Assembly (NCBI GenBank): GCA_902574335.1
Contig: CACGNO010000002.1
Coordinates: 1-61,195 of the forward strand
Length of the DNA: 61,195 nucleotides
Direction of reading: 5' to 3'
Source of the DNA: an uncultured Bacteroidota bacterium
GTDB lineage: Bacteria > Bacteroidota > Bacteroidia > Flavobacteriales > Flavobacteriaceae
Notes under the pieces: model-generated
Told to the model about the DNA's origin: nothing
The model's database searches: none
Seen by the model: only the letters and a program-made list of their open reading frames with translations
Position numbers and translations under genes: made by a program
Part shown: positions 19,877-28,976 of the stretch, piece by piece
Numbering within the stretch: position 1 is the first letter of the stretch
Layout: each line of letters starts with the position of its first letter

Positions 19877-20842
19877 ATGAAGATAAATTTTATAATTTCA
19901 GCTTTTTTACTATTTAATATTACTGTTTTTTCACAAGAAAAAGATTTTGAAAATTACAATCAGAAAATAGCTGGAAACGATTATGGTTTAGAAATGATTT
20001 CCATAAATGGAGGTGTTTTTAAAATGGGTAGTCCAAATTATGAAACCAACAGAATGGCTGATGAAGGACCAGTAAATAAGGTTGAAGTTGATTCTTTTTG
20101 GATTGGTAAATTTGAAATTACTTGGGATTTATACCATCTTTTTATGAGTAGAGAGATTGATGAAAATCATGTTTCAGTTGACAAAAAAAATGAAATCAAT
20201 ATTGAAGTTGATGCAGTAAGTGCTGCTACTACACCATATGTAGAAATGAGTTTTGGGATGGGAACAGATGGTTACCCAGCTATTTCGATGACACAACTTG
20301 CTGCATCGAAGTTTTGTGAATGGCTTTCTGCAATGACAGGAAATTATTATAGGTTACCAACAGAAGCTGAGTGGGAATATGCATGCAGAGCAGGATCTGA
20401 TATGCCTTTTAGTTTTAATGATGAAAATCAAATATCAGAATATGCTTGGTACGATGAAAATAGTGATGGAAGATATCATAAAGTGGGTCAAAAAAAACCT
20501 AATCCATGGGGTCTTCACGATATGCATGGTAATGTATCTGAATGGACTCTTGATCAATATAAACCAACAGCATATGTAAGATCTGATACTCTTATTTCAA
20601 ATCCATTAGAAATTGCAACTAAATTATATCCAAGAGTTGCTAGGGGTGGGTCATTTATGGATAGGTCATATAGACTTCGAAGCTCTGCTAGATTAGCATC
20701 AAATAAAAAATGGAAAAAACAAGATCCTCAAATACCAAGAAGTATATGGTGGCATACAGATGCTCAATTTTTAGGTTTTAGAGTTTTAAGACCGTATAAA
20801 ACACCATCATTAGAGGAACAAAAAAAATACTGGATTAAATAA
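19877..20842 (+). CDS. SUMF1-like protein lacking FGE cysteines, exported
   Basis: A 321-residue secreted protein (signal peptide to about residue 20, VFSQEK). The formylglycine-generating-enzyme fold is clear: MISINGGVFKMGSPNYETN, SFWIGKFEITWDLYHLFM, RLPTEAEWEYACRAGS, LHDMHGNVSEWTLDQY and ARGGSFMDRSYRLRSSARL, ending GFRVLRPY. The place where true FGE has its cysteine pair reads SFMDRSYR, so it cannot activate sulfatases by the known mechanism. Such members are often carbohydrate- or ligand-binding or have other oxidase-like roles. It follows DUF1501 by 19 bases in the same operon. Confidence 0.88.
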   Translation: MKINFIISAFLLFNITVFSQEKDFENYNQKIAGNDYGLEMISINGGVFKMGSPNYETNRMADEGPVNKVEVDSFWIGKFEITWDLYHLFMSREIDENHVSVDKKNEINIEVDAVSAATTPYVEMSFGMGTDGYPAISMTQLAASKFCEWLSAMTGNYYRLPTEAEWEYACRAGSDMPFSFNDENQISEYAWYDENSDGRYHKVGQKKPNPWGLHDMHGNVSEWTLDQYKPTAYVRSDTLISNPLEIATKLYPRVARGGSFMDRSYRLRSSARLASNKKWKKQDPQIPRSIWWHTDAQFLGFRVLRPYKTPSLEEQKKYWIK

Positions 20843-20862
20843 ATTATTCTTAATTTAATGAT

Positions 20863-21777
20863 GTGTTAAGAAGACATTTTCTAAATAATTTTAGCCTTGG
20901 TACATCATCTTTAATGATTCCGAATTTAGCTAAAGAATTTATATCCCCTAATAAAAGTTCATATAAATTTAATTTAAAATATGCACCACACTTTGGGATG
21001 TTTAAAAACTCAGCAGGCGATAATTTGATTGATCAATTAAATTATGTCGCAGATCAAGGGTTTACTGCTTTTGAGGATAATAATTTGAAAAAAAGAACCA
21101 TTGATAACCAAAGCAAAATGTCTAAAACAATGCAAAAAAGAGGTATTGAAATGGGAGTTTTTGTTGCACATACAATACACTGGAAAGAGCCTAATTTAGC
21201 AAGTGGAGATAATAATAAAAGAGAGCAATTTCTAAAAGAAATAAAAGAATCTGTTGAAGTTGCAAAAAGAATAAATGCAAAATGGATGACTGTTGTACCT
21301 GGGTATAAAGACTTACGTCTTGATTTATCTTACCAAACTGTAAATGTTGTAGATTCATTGAAATATGCTTGTGAAATTCTTGAACCCCATGGTTTAATTA
21401 TGGTTTTGGAACCTCTAAATTTTTTGAATCATCCTGGATTATTTCTAACTGAAAGTCCCCAGGCTTACGAGATATGTAAATCAGTTGACTCACCCTCATG
21501 TAAAATTCTTTTTGATATATATCATCAACAAATTCAAGAAGGAAACTTGCTACCTAATATTGAAAAATGCTGGAATGAAATTGCCTATTTTCAAATAGGT
21601 GATAATCCCGGAAGAAAAGAACCCAATACAGGAGAAATTAATTACAAAAATATTTTTAAATACATTTATAATAAAGGATTTGAGGGAATATTGGGAATGG
21701 AACATGGAAATAGCAAAAAAGGTCGAGATGGTGAAATTGCTGTTATAGAAGCTTATAAAAAAGTTGATAATTTTTAA
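20863..21777 (+). CDS. TIM-barrel isomerase, hydroxypyruvate-isomerase-like
   Basis: A 304-residue xylose-isomerase-like TIM-barrel protein. The start is GTG at 20863; an in-frame stop at 20851 leaves no other option. A short Tat-like leader (LRRHFLNNFSLGTSSL) suggests export. VVPGYKD, LEPLNFLNHPGLFLT, KILFDIYHQQIQEGNL and FQIGDNPGRKEPNTGEINY with GILGMEHGNS match the hydroxypyruvate isomerase/sugar epimerase family, including metal-ligand Glu, Asp, His and Glu. It probably interconverts keto and aldo sugars or acids. The next gene is a Gfo/Idh/MocA oxidoreductase, a frequent partner. Confidence 0.85.
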   Translation: MLRRHFLNNFSLGTSSLMIPNLAKEFISPNKSSYKFNLKYAPHFGMFKNSAGDNLIDQLNYVADQGFTAFEDNNLKKRTIDNQSKMSKTMQKRGIEMGVFVAHTIHWKEPNLASGDNNKREQFLKEIKESVEVAKRINAKWMTVVPGYKDLRLDLSYQTVNVVDSLKYACEILEPHGLIMVLEPLNFLNHPGLFLTESPQAYEICKSVDSPSCKILFDIYHQQIQEGNLLPNIEKCWNEIAYFQIGDNPGRKEPNTGEINYKNIFKYIYNKGFEGILGMEHGNSKKGRDGEIAVIEAYKKVDNF

Positions 21778-21788
21778 AATTTAATACA

Positions 21789-23102
21789 ATGAAAAACATA
21801 AAAAGGAGATTTTTTATCAAAAGTTCATCTTTAGTTGCTGGAGGTCTTGTTTTACCTTCATTTAACATAAATAGAATGGCCAATAATTCTAATAATAAAA
21901 AACTTAAAGTCTCAGTAATTGGCTGTGGAGGCCGGGGAACTGGAGCTGCAGTTCAAGCACTTAGAGCAGATGATAATGTTGAGTTAGTTGCTATGGCAGA
22001 TGCATTTAAAGATAGATTGGAAAATAGTTTAAGTGCTATAAAACAAGAAATGGATGGAGAAAAAACTATTGATGTTAAAGAAAAAAATCAATTCACAGGA
22101 TTTAATGGCTATAAAAAAGCGATTGATTTAGCAGATGTTGTAATCTTAGCTACTCCACCTGGATTCAGGCCAATACATTTTAAATATGCTATAGATAATG
22201 ATAAGCATGTCTTTATGGAAAAACCAGTTGCTACAGATGCTCATGGTGTAAGACAGGTTTTAGAAACTGCCAAAGTTGCTAATCAAAAAAAATTAAATGT
22301 TGTTGTTGGACTTCAGAGACGATACCAATACAGCTATCTAAATATTCTGAAACAAGTAAGGAGAGGTGTTATAGGAAAAATTACATCTGGTCAAGTAAGA
22401 TGGAATGGAGCTGGTGTTTGGGTTAGAGGACGTAAACCAAATCAAACTGAGATGGAATACCAAATGAGAAACTGGTATTATTTTAATTGGCTGTGCGGAG
22501 ACCATATTGTTGAGCAACATATTCATAATATTGATGTTGCGAACTGGTTTTTAAATGAATATCCAATAAGTGCGCAAGGTATGGGGGGAAGAGAAGTGAG
22601 GAAAGGTATTGATCATGGTGAAATATTTGATCACCATTTTGTTGAATTTAAGTATGCTAGTGGGGCAACAATTTCAAGTCAATGCAGACACCAACCTGGA
22701 ACTCACAGACAAGTAAATGAATTAATAGTTGGGACAAAGGGTAAGGTTAATATAACTAATAAAGGTGTTATTGATATTGAGGATCACGATGGAAATATTG
22801 TACATACATATGACGGAAGAAAGGATGAAAGTCCATATCAAATTGAACACAATCGTCTTTTCAAATCTATTCGTGACGGAGGCCATTTAAATGATTCAGA
22901 ATATGGAGCAAAAGCTACTATGTCAGCAATTCTTGGTAGAATGGCAACTTATTCTGGAAAATTAGTTTCGTGGGATGAAGCAATTAATGCTGAAGATAAC
23001 ATGATTCCTGAAAATCCAAATTGGAATTCAAATCCGCCATCAATGCCTGATAAAAATGGAAAGTATAAAATTCCAGTCCCAGGTGAATATAAAATTAGTT
23101 GA
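21789..23102 (+). CDS. Gfo/Idh/MocA-family oxidoreductase with Tat signal
   Basis: A 437-residue NAD(P)-dependent oxidoreductase. The leader KRRFFIKSSSLVAGG is a twin-arginine signal. The Rossmann fold starts with KVSVIGCGGRGTGAAVQAL near residue 40, followed by VFMEKPVATDAHGV with the family's Glu-Lys-Pro, and the C-terminal domain has WNWNG-like substrate residues and HNIDVANWFL. It likely oxidises or epimerises a sugar. These exported members are common in Bacteroidota and Planctomycetes glycan loci. It follows the isomerase by 11 bases and precedes an esterase by 9. Confidence 0.9.
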   Translation: MKNIKRRFFIKSSSLVAGGLVLPSFNINRMANNSNNKKLKVSVIGCGGRGTGAAVQALRADDNVELVAMADAFKDRLENSLSAIKQEMDGEKTIDVKEKNQFTGFNGYKKAIDLADVVILATPPGFRPIHFKYAIDNDKHVFMEKPVATDAHGVRQVLETAKVANQKKLNVVVGLQRRYQYSYLNILKQVRRGVIGKITSGQVRWNGAGVWVRGRKPNQTEMEYQMRNWYYFNWLCGDHIVEQHIHNIDVANWFLNEYPISAQGMGGREVRKGIDHGEIFDHHFVEFKYASGATISSQCRHQPGTHRQVNELIVGTKGKVNITNKGVIDIEDHDGNIVHTYDGRKDESPYQIEHNRLFKSIRDGGHLNDSEYGAKATMSAILGRMATYSGKLVSWDEAINAEDNMIPENPNWNSNPPSMPDKNGKYKIPVPGEYKIS

Positions 23103-23111
23103 TAGAGTTAT

Positions 23112-24023
23112 ATGTTAAATAGAATTAAATTTTTAATTTTTTTATTAATTCTAATTTCATTTTCATGTGAAAAAAAATTGGATGAAAATAACGTTATACC
23201 TGAAATAACCTACCCTTATGATTTTTTTATGAATCACAATGGTCTAAATAGGTTATACACGTTATATAAACCTGATAATTTAAAAGAAAAAGCTCCTTTA
23301 GTTTTTGTACTCCATGGTTATACAAGTAATAACAATAATATAATGAACTATTCAAAAATGAATGAGATAGCTGATGAATATGGTTTTATGGTATGTTACC
23401 CTCAAGGCACAAGAAATACATATACAGGTCAAACTCATTGGAATGCTAATTTAAAAGAAATGAGTTCTATTGCTGATTCAGATTTTCTCAATGATTTAGC
23501 AATAAAACTACAAGCTGAATACAACTTAAGTGAAAAGAACACATTTGCATGTGGAATGTCAAATGGTGGCTTTATGAGTTATACTTTGGGTTGTGAAAAA
23601 TCTGATACTTTTAAAGCAATTGCATCAGTAACAGGTACAATGAGTGGTTATGATTGGAAAAATTGTAATCCAAGTAAAGTTCCCGTTTTACAAATTTCAG
23701 GAACAAATGATCTTGTTGTCCCAATGGATGGATCAATGTCTGCAGCAGGAGGCTGGGGAGGTGCTCCAAATATTCAAGATATTATGAATTATTGGGCGGA
23801 TATAAATGAATGCAGTAAATCCGAATCAGGAAATCTTCCTGACATTGATAAAAATGATAATTCCTATGCAAGTATAGATAAGAATACAGAATGCTTCAAA
23901 AATCATCAAGTTTGGCTCTATACGATACATGGCGGAGGACATACTTGGCCAGGTGCTTGGGGAAATATGGATATAAACGCTAGTCAAGAAATTTGGAAAT
24001 TTTTTAGCAGATACCTAGAATAA
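23112..24023 (+). CDS. PHB-depolymerase/feruloyl-esterase-like lipoprotein
   Basis: A 303-residue alpha/beta-hydrolase of the LpqC/polyhydroxybutyrate depolymerase type. The leader ends ILISFSC, a lipobox. LVFVLHGYTSNNNN, the nucleophile GMSNGGFMSYTLGCE near residue 150, and GGGHTWPGAWGN are characteristic; the last block carries the catalytic histidine. Relatives include feruloyl and acetylxylan esterases as well as PHB depolymerases; in this catabolic operon a glycan esterase is more likely. Six or more cysteines are spread over the protein, possibly disulfide-linked. Confidence 0.87.
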   Translation: MLNRIKFLIFLLILISFSCEKKLDENNVIPEITYPYDFFMNHNGLNRLYTLYKPDNLKEKAPLVFVLHGYTSNNNNIMNYSKMNEIADEYGFMVCYPQGTRNTYTGQTHWNANLKEMSSIADSDFLNDLAIKLQAEYNLSEKNTFACGMSNGGFMSYTLGCEKSDTFKAIASVTGTMSGYDWKNCNPSKVPVLQISGTNDLVVPMDGSMSAAGGWGGAPNIQDIMNYWADINECSKSESGNLPDIDKNDNSYASIDKNTECFKNHQVWLYTIHGGGHTWPGAWGNMDINASQEIWKFFSRYLE

Positions 24024-24027
24024 TATT

Positions 24028-25404
24028 ATGAGTTATAACAGAAGAAACTTTATTAAAACATCAAGTCTAGGCGCAATTGCTGCATCCTCATTAAGTATCA
24101 ATTGTCAAAACAATTTATCAATTCCAAGTGAAGGGGTTTACATGGGTGATTTTGCAGACAAACCAATTAAAAAAATAAGAGCAGCATTTATCGGTCTGAA
24201 CCGTGGTGGTTCACATCTAAGAAATTTTGCCACTATTGAAAACACTGAAGTTGTTGCACTAAGCGATTTATATGAGGAAAATGTCAAAAGAGAATTGGAA
24301 AGACTTTACCAATATAATTCAAACACCAACAATGTTAAAACATACTGGGGTGATAAAAATAAATGGAAAGTAATGTTAAAAGAAGTGCGTCCTGATGTAG
24401 TCTTCATAAGTACTAACTGGAATAATCATGCACCAATGGCAATACAATCAATGATTGATGGAGCTCATGCATTTGTTGAAGTACCAATGGCTGTTACTCT
24501 TGAGGAAATGTGGGATATTGTAAATACATCAGAAAAAACTCAGAAACATTGTATGATGATGGAAAATGTAAATTATGGTAGAGCTGAATTAATGTACTTA
24601 AATATGTGTAGACAAAATGTTATTGGAGAATTATTACATGGTGAAGCTGCATATATTCATGAATTAAGATGGCAAATGATGCAAGAAGATAAAGGTACAG
24701 GATCTTGGAGAACACTGCATTACAGAGGAGAGAATGGAAATGTTTACCCTACTCATGGTCTGGGGCCTATTGCTCAGTACATGAATCTCTGTAGAAAAGA
24801 TGATAATTTTAAGTCCCTTGTATCATACTCTAGTCCAGCTTTAGGAAGGAAATTATATGCTGAAAAAAACTTTCCAAAAGATCATAAGTGGAATAATATG
24901 GAATTCAAAAATGGAGATTTAAATACTTCAATTATTAAAACGGAGATGGGAAGGACGGTATTGGTTCAATGGGATGAGACTAGCCCTAGGCCATATACTA
25001 GACTAAATTTAATTCAAGGTACCAAAGGAACATTAGCAGGTTACCCAACAAGGGTAGCTCTTGAAGGAGGGTTTGAAGATCTTTCAATAGATCATCACTC
25101 ATGGATTCAAGGCGATGATCTAGAAAAACTTTATGAAAAATATGATCACCCACTCTATAAAAGATTAAACTCAAAAACAAAGAAATCTGGACATGGAGGA
25201 ATGGATGGAATTATGATGTACAGAATAGTTGAGTGCTTACATAAAGGGCTTCCATTAGATCAAAATGTATATGAAGGGTGTTTCTGGTCATCTGTAACGC
25301 CATTAAGCGGTAAATCAGTAAGAGAGGATGGTAAGCCACAAACATTTCCAGATTTTACAAGAGGAAAGTGGAAAAAAACAAATCCGTTAGATATAGTTCT
25401 ATAA
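24028..25404 (+). CDS. GH109-like Gfo/Idh/MocA glycoside hydrolase or oxidoreductase
   Basis: A 458-residue protein with a Tat-like leader (SYNRRNFIKTSSLGA). It resembles GH109 alpha-N-acetylgalactosaminidase, which uses tightly bound NAD: AAFIGLNRGGSHLRNF (Rossmann), VVALSDLYEENVKRE, MMMENVNYGRAELMYLNM, VIGELLHGEAAYIHELR and WRTLHYRGENGNVYPTHGLG. The tyrosine and histidine of GH109 chemistry seem to be in place. Activity on N-acetylgalactosaminides is plausible, but other oxidoreductase roles in this subfamily cannot be excluded. It is the last gene of the 12.7-kb operon. Confidence 0.85.
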   Translation: MSYNRRNFIKTSSLGAIAASSLSINCQNNLSIPSEGVYMGDFADKPIKKIRAAFIGLNRGGSHLRNFATIENTEVVALSDLYEENVKRELERLYQYNSNTNNVKTYWGDKNKWKVMLKEVRPDVVFISTNWNNHAPMAIQSMIDGAHAFVEVPMAVTLEEMWDIVNTSEKTQKHCMMMENVNYGRAELMYLNMCRQNVIGELLHGEAAYIHELRWQMMQEDKGTGSWRTLHYRGENGNVYPTHGLGPIAQYMNLCRKDDNFKSLVSYSSPALGRKLYAEKNFPKDHKWNNMEFKNGDLNTSIIKTEMGRTVLVQWDETSPRPYTRLNLIQGTKGTLAGYPTRVALEGGFEDLSIDHHSWIQGDDLEKLYEKYDHPLYKRLNSKTKKSGHGGMDGIMMYRIVECLHKGLPLDQNVYEGCFWSSVTPLSGKSVREDGKPQTFPDFTRGKWKKTNPLDIVL

Positions 25405-25540
25405 AATAAAAAAGCTCCCCGATTGGAAAGCTTCTCATTGGTTTCTACAAACCTCTTGGTAATAATTACCAAGAATACACAACAGTGCAAATGTACAATT
25501 ATTTTTTTTTAATTGATTTACTTGATATTTTAGTGGTATT
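25405..25540 (+). terminator. Intergenic hairpins ending the catabolic operon
   Basis: The 136-base gap contains a perfect 8-base-pair hairpin with a 3-base loop (cttggtaa/ttaccaag, 25455-25473) and a weaker upstream pair (aagct/agctt, about 25421-25432) after an A-rich run. A run of T follows at about 25501-25510. I read this as a terminator region; the exact hairpin used is uncertain. Confidence 0.5.
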
Positions 25541-26461
25541 ATGATAAAGATTTTTAGAATAATATTTTTTATTAACATAACACTCTTTTGTGGTGAATTT
25601 TATGGACAAAACGAATCATTTAAAGTTATGGCCTGGAACATCTTACATGGGGGAAATGACATTGAAAATGGCCAACAAAATGTTGTAAAAATAATTAAGG
25701 AGATTGACCCCGATATAATACTTATGGTAGAAACATATGGATCAGGACCATACATTGCAAATGAACTTGGCTATAACTTTCATCTTGTTGCTTCTGATGG
25801 CACCTCTCTTGATAATAAATCAGTTAATCTTTCTGTTTTTTCAAAATTTCCTTTTGGTGAGAGAATCGATACTGACTATCCATTTTTCTTAGGTGGATCC
25901 GAAATTATTATTGATGGTATTAAAATGCGTTTTTTATCAAATTGGTTTCATTATCTACCTTGGAATAATGAACCTGAAAAAATGGGAAAAACAGCAGAGG
26001 AACTTCTAGAATGGGAAAAAACAGAACATAGATATAGCATGATTCAAAAAGTTTTACCCTATTTTGAAAAATATGCTTCCCAATCCGATTTGATTCCTAT
26101 AATAGTTGGGGGTGATATGAATAGTCCATCTCATCTTGACTGGTCTAAAAAAACAAAAAAAATTCATAATAATCTTGTGGTACCTTGGTATTCGACAAAA
26201 ATTTTTGAGGATATTGGTTTTTCAGATTCTTTCAGAGAAAAAAATCCAAATCCTTTAAAAAAACCCGGAATAACTTGGGATAATAAAATGAGAAATGATT
26301 CGCATCGAATAGACTATATATTTTACAAAGGAAAAAACATAAAGGCAATTAAATCTGATTCTTACATGGCATTTTTTAATGAACCAATTATAATTAATGG
26401 TAAGGAAATCCCATATCCATCAGACCATGGAATTGTAGTAACAGAATTTAAACTAAATTAA
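25541..26461 (+). CDS. Secreted endonuclease/exonuclease/phosphatase-fold protein
   Basis: A 306-residue protein with a signal peptide (residues 1-22, ending EFYGQN). The EEP fold is visible in order: KVMAWNILHGGND, DIILMVETYGS with the metal-binding Glu, IVGGDMNSPSHLDW, RNDSHRIDYIFYKGK and PSDHGIVVTEFKL with the final catalytic Asp-His. It may hydrolyse phosphodiesters of nucleic acid, phospholipids or sugars outside the cytoplasm. It converges with the sulfatase, the two stops touching at 26461/26462. Substrate unknown. Confidence 0.88.
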   Translation: MIKIFRIIFFINITLFCGEFYGQNESFKVMAWNILHGGNDIENGQQNVVKIIKEIDPDIILMVETYGSGPYIANELGYNFHLVASDGTSLDNKSVNLSVFSKFPFGERIDTDYPFFLGGSEIIIDGIKMRFLSNWFHYLPWNNEPEKMGKTAEELLEWEKTEHRYSMIQKVLPYFEKYASQSDLIPIIVGGDMNSPSHLDWSKKTKKIHNNLVVPWYSTKIFEDIGFSDSFREKNPNPLKKPGITWDNKMRNDSHRIDYIFYKGKNIKAIKSDSYMAFFNEPIIINGKEIPYPSDHGIVVTEFKLN

Positions 26462-27895
26462 TTATTTAAGAGGTCCGAAATTCTGAAAACCAGGTCCTTC
26501 TTTTTTTAAAGCTCTACTGATCCATCTTGAATATTCTGGTCTATCAATCCACTTATCAAAATATTTAATATAATTTTCAATTATTACCCAATGCTGAGGA
26601 TGATTGAATTTCATTGCATTTACTTCCATATCTACAGAATTATTCCAAATCATAAATTCATTTTTCATTAATTCAAACACTTGTGAATTAGATTTTGATA
26701 TATCTATGGATTCAGTAGGGTCATTTGATAAATCATAAAGCTCAAACTCTAGTTTTTCAATATCATGAGCAATAAGCTTAATATTATTATCAATTAGAGC
26801 TCCTCTATTATCAAATCGAAAAGGGATTTTCAAAGTTCTTTTATGCTTATTTGCATCAAAAAGGTTAGTAACACTTTTACCATCCAAATTTGAGTATTTA
26901 TTGTTAGGGTATAATCCTACAATTTCTAAAATAGTTGGGAAGATATCCATTGTAGAAGCTGGATATTTTGTGATTCCTGGGTTAATAGTTTCAGGCCACT
27001 CAATAATTGCTGGCACTCTTAATCCGCCCTCCCACATTGTATTTTTATTTCCTCTCAACTCCCCAACAGTGGATGGGGAAATGTTTTTTAAACCTCCATT
27101 ATCACTACAATACCAAATAATGGTATTTTTTTCAACACCCATTTCTTTCAAACCTTTTCTAAGGATACCAATACTCCTGTCAAATGCTACTAGTTCACCA
27201 TAATGTTCTCTACTATTTTTATCTAAATTTTCAAACCCAACCTTATCATCTTCACTTGCAACAAATGGGTCGTGTGGTGATCCATCCCATATAACGGTAA
27301 AGAATGGGTTGCTGTTATCAACATTTTTTTTGATAAAATTAAGAGCCTCACCTACAATCACCTCGGATGAGCTACCTTCAAAATCTTTAATTTGTCCATT
27401 TTCACCCATGATTGGGTTGATATCAAAGAAATTTGTTACACTTACCCATTTATCGAAACCAAATTCACCTGGATTATATTCATCATCCTCAAAAATTGGG
27501 ACCCCTGGTCCACGAACTCCATTTAAATGCCACTTTCCAAAATGTCCTGTATTATATCCTATTTTTTTAAGTTCTTGAGCTATTGTAAGCTCATTCTTGC
27601 TTAATGAATATCCATGGTAAAAAACACCAGTACGGTCATTATTCCTTCCTGTCAAAACACTAGCTCTTGTTGGTGAACATTGTGGAGCACCAGCATAAAA
27701 TCTATCCAAGCGTAAACCATTTTTTGCCATTAAATCAAGGTTAGGAGTTTTTAATAAAGGATGGTTATAGTAGCCTGTTTGACCCCACCCTTGATCATCA
27801 GTCATTACTAATATAATATTAGGATAATCAGACTTTTTTTTGTTCTCGCATGAACTTATTAGAAAACAAAGGAAAATGATAAAAATCCTTACCAT
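26462..27895 (-). CDS. Sulfatase (Cys-type), lipoprotein
   Basis: A 477-residue S1-type sulfatase. The leader has a lipobox (FLISSC, Cys16), so it should be a lipid-anchored periplasmic or surface enzyme. NIILVMTDDQGWGQTG provides metal ligands, CSPTR at 73-77 is the formylglycine site, HFGKWHL lies near residue 118, and WYCSDNGG gives the second metal pair. It follows the general arylsulfatase A/N-acetylgalactosamine-sulfatase pattern. The lactonase and Rieske genes lie upstream on the same strand (gaps 9 and 37 bases), so the three may be co-transcribed. It depends on the FGE at 11600-12649. Confidence 0.92.
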   Translation of the reverse strand: MVRIFIIFLCFLISSCENKKKSDYPNIILVMTDDQGWGQTGYYNHPLLKTPNLDLMAKNGLRLDRFYAGAPQCSPTRASVLTGRNNDRTGVFYHGYSLSKNELTIAQELKKIGYNTGHFGKWHLNGVRGPGVPIFEDDEYNPGEFGFDKWVSVTNFFDINPIMGENGQIKDFEGSSSEVIVGEALNFIKKNVDNSNPFFTVIWDGSPHDPFVASEDDKVGFENLDKNSREHYGELVAFDRSIGILRKGLKEMGVEKNTIIWYCSDNGGLKNISPSTVGELRGNKNTMWEGGLRVPAIIEWPETINPGITKYPASTMDIFPTILEIVGLYPNNKYSNLDGKSVTNLFDANKHKRTLKIPFRFDNRGALIDNNIKLIAHDIEKLEFELYDLSNDPTESIDISKSNSQVFELMKNEFMIWNNSVDMEVNAMKFNHPQHWVIIENYIKYFDKWIDRPEYSRWISRALKKEGPGFQNFGPLK

Positions 27896-27904
27896 AATAC
27901 TTGA

Positions 27905-28939
27905 TTAATTGAGCTTGATTCTGTAGACTTTTGGGTTGTTGACAAAACCAGTCACATATAAATAAGACTCATCATCATCAAATGTTGCATTGGTTAAATG
28001 TCCAAAATCAATTTTAGCCATTAAATCTCCCTCAGGTGAAATGACTAAAAGTCCACCAGGACCAGATGTGAAAATATTTCCAGAAGAATGTACAGTCATA
28101 CCATCAAAATTACCTTCATAAATTTCAGATAATTCTTTTCCATCAAATAAAACACTTGATTCATTTGTCTCAAGATTTAAAGAAATTATTCTTGGATTTC
28201 CATCTAATAATCCCATTTTATTCACATAAAGGGTCTTATTATCTGGAGAAAGACCAATTCCATTTGGCAAATCAATTTCTTTAGTTACTAAAGAAAGTTT
28301 ATTGTCATTTGGGTTAAAATTATATACTCCATTAAAGTCTAACTTCTTTACCTCATCTTCAACAAATTGAAATGTCTGTAAGTTAAAAAAACCGAATGCT
28401 GGATCAGTGAAGTAAAAAGACCCATCACTTGCATAGACTAAGTCATTGGGACTATTAAATTTTTTACCTTCAAAATTATCTACAACTGTGACAAAATTTG
28501 GATTTGTAGAAGGTGAGTTCTCAATTAATGCTATCCGTCTGTCTCCATGTTGACAAACAACTATATTCCCATCTGAATTAATTACCAGTCCATTTGCACC
28601 TAATAGTCCAAAATCGACATTTAGAGCATACCCAGTATTTCCGCTTGGAGATATATATTCAGAAGCACCATCAGTTTCATTCCATTTATATAATTTGTTA
28701 CCCATTACATCAACAAAAAGCAAGGATTTTGAATTACTATCCCAAACAGGTCCCTCAGGTAATGATATCGAATCTGCTAAAACTTCAATTTCTGAGCTGA
28801 CATCGATTATTGATTCAATTGAACTATTGTATATTTCAATTTTTGGATTTGGAGCTGGTTGTTCATCTGATATAAATTTCCAAAATATTATAAAAATTAT
28901 AAAAGCTACGGGTAAAATCCAGTTGTTATTTTTTTTCAT
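27905..28939 (-). CDS. SMP-30/gluconolactonase-family protein
   Basis: A 344-residue six-bladed beta-propeller of the SMP-30/gluconolactonase/LRE family with an N-terminal membrane anchor (residues 8-22). Landmarks are SLPEGPVWDSNSKSLLFVD (first metal-ligand Glu), LGANGLVINSDGNIVVCQHGDR, KFNSPNDLVYASDGSFYFTDP (Asn and Asp ligands) and DLPNGIGLSPDNKTLYVNKM. It probably opens a sugar lactone outside the cytoplasm. It lies between the sulfatase and the Rieske oxygenase genes on one strand, in line with oxidation of a sugar acid or aromatic compound. Confidence 0.88.
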   Translation of the reverse strand: MKKNNNWILPVAFIIFIIFWKFISDEQPAPNPKIEIYNSSIESIIDVSSEIEVLADSISLPEGPVWDSNSKSLLFVDVMGNKLYKWNETDGASEYISPSGNTGYALNVDFGLLGANGLVINSDGNIVVCQHGDRRIALIENSPSTNPNFVTVVDNFEGKKFNSPNDLVYASDGSFYFTDPAFGFFNLQTFQFVEDEVKKLDFNGVYNFNPNDNKLSLVTKEIDLPNGIGLSPDNKTLYVNKMGLLDGNPRIISLNLETNESSVLFDGKELSEIYEGNFDGMTVHSSGNIFTSGPGGLLVISPEGDLMAKIDFGHLTNATFDDDESYLYVTGFVNNPKVYRIKLN

Positions 28940-28976
28940 AATTATAGTTTTAATACAAGTTAATTTTTTTTAAAAG

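Noticed and set aside
19877-20842. A second formylglycine-generating enzyme
   Set aside because: The cysteine pair required for the known reaction is missing.
12677-25404. A classical polysaccharide utilisation locus
   Set aside because: No SusC or SusD homologue is encoded anywhere in the window, so I call it a catabolic operon only.
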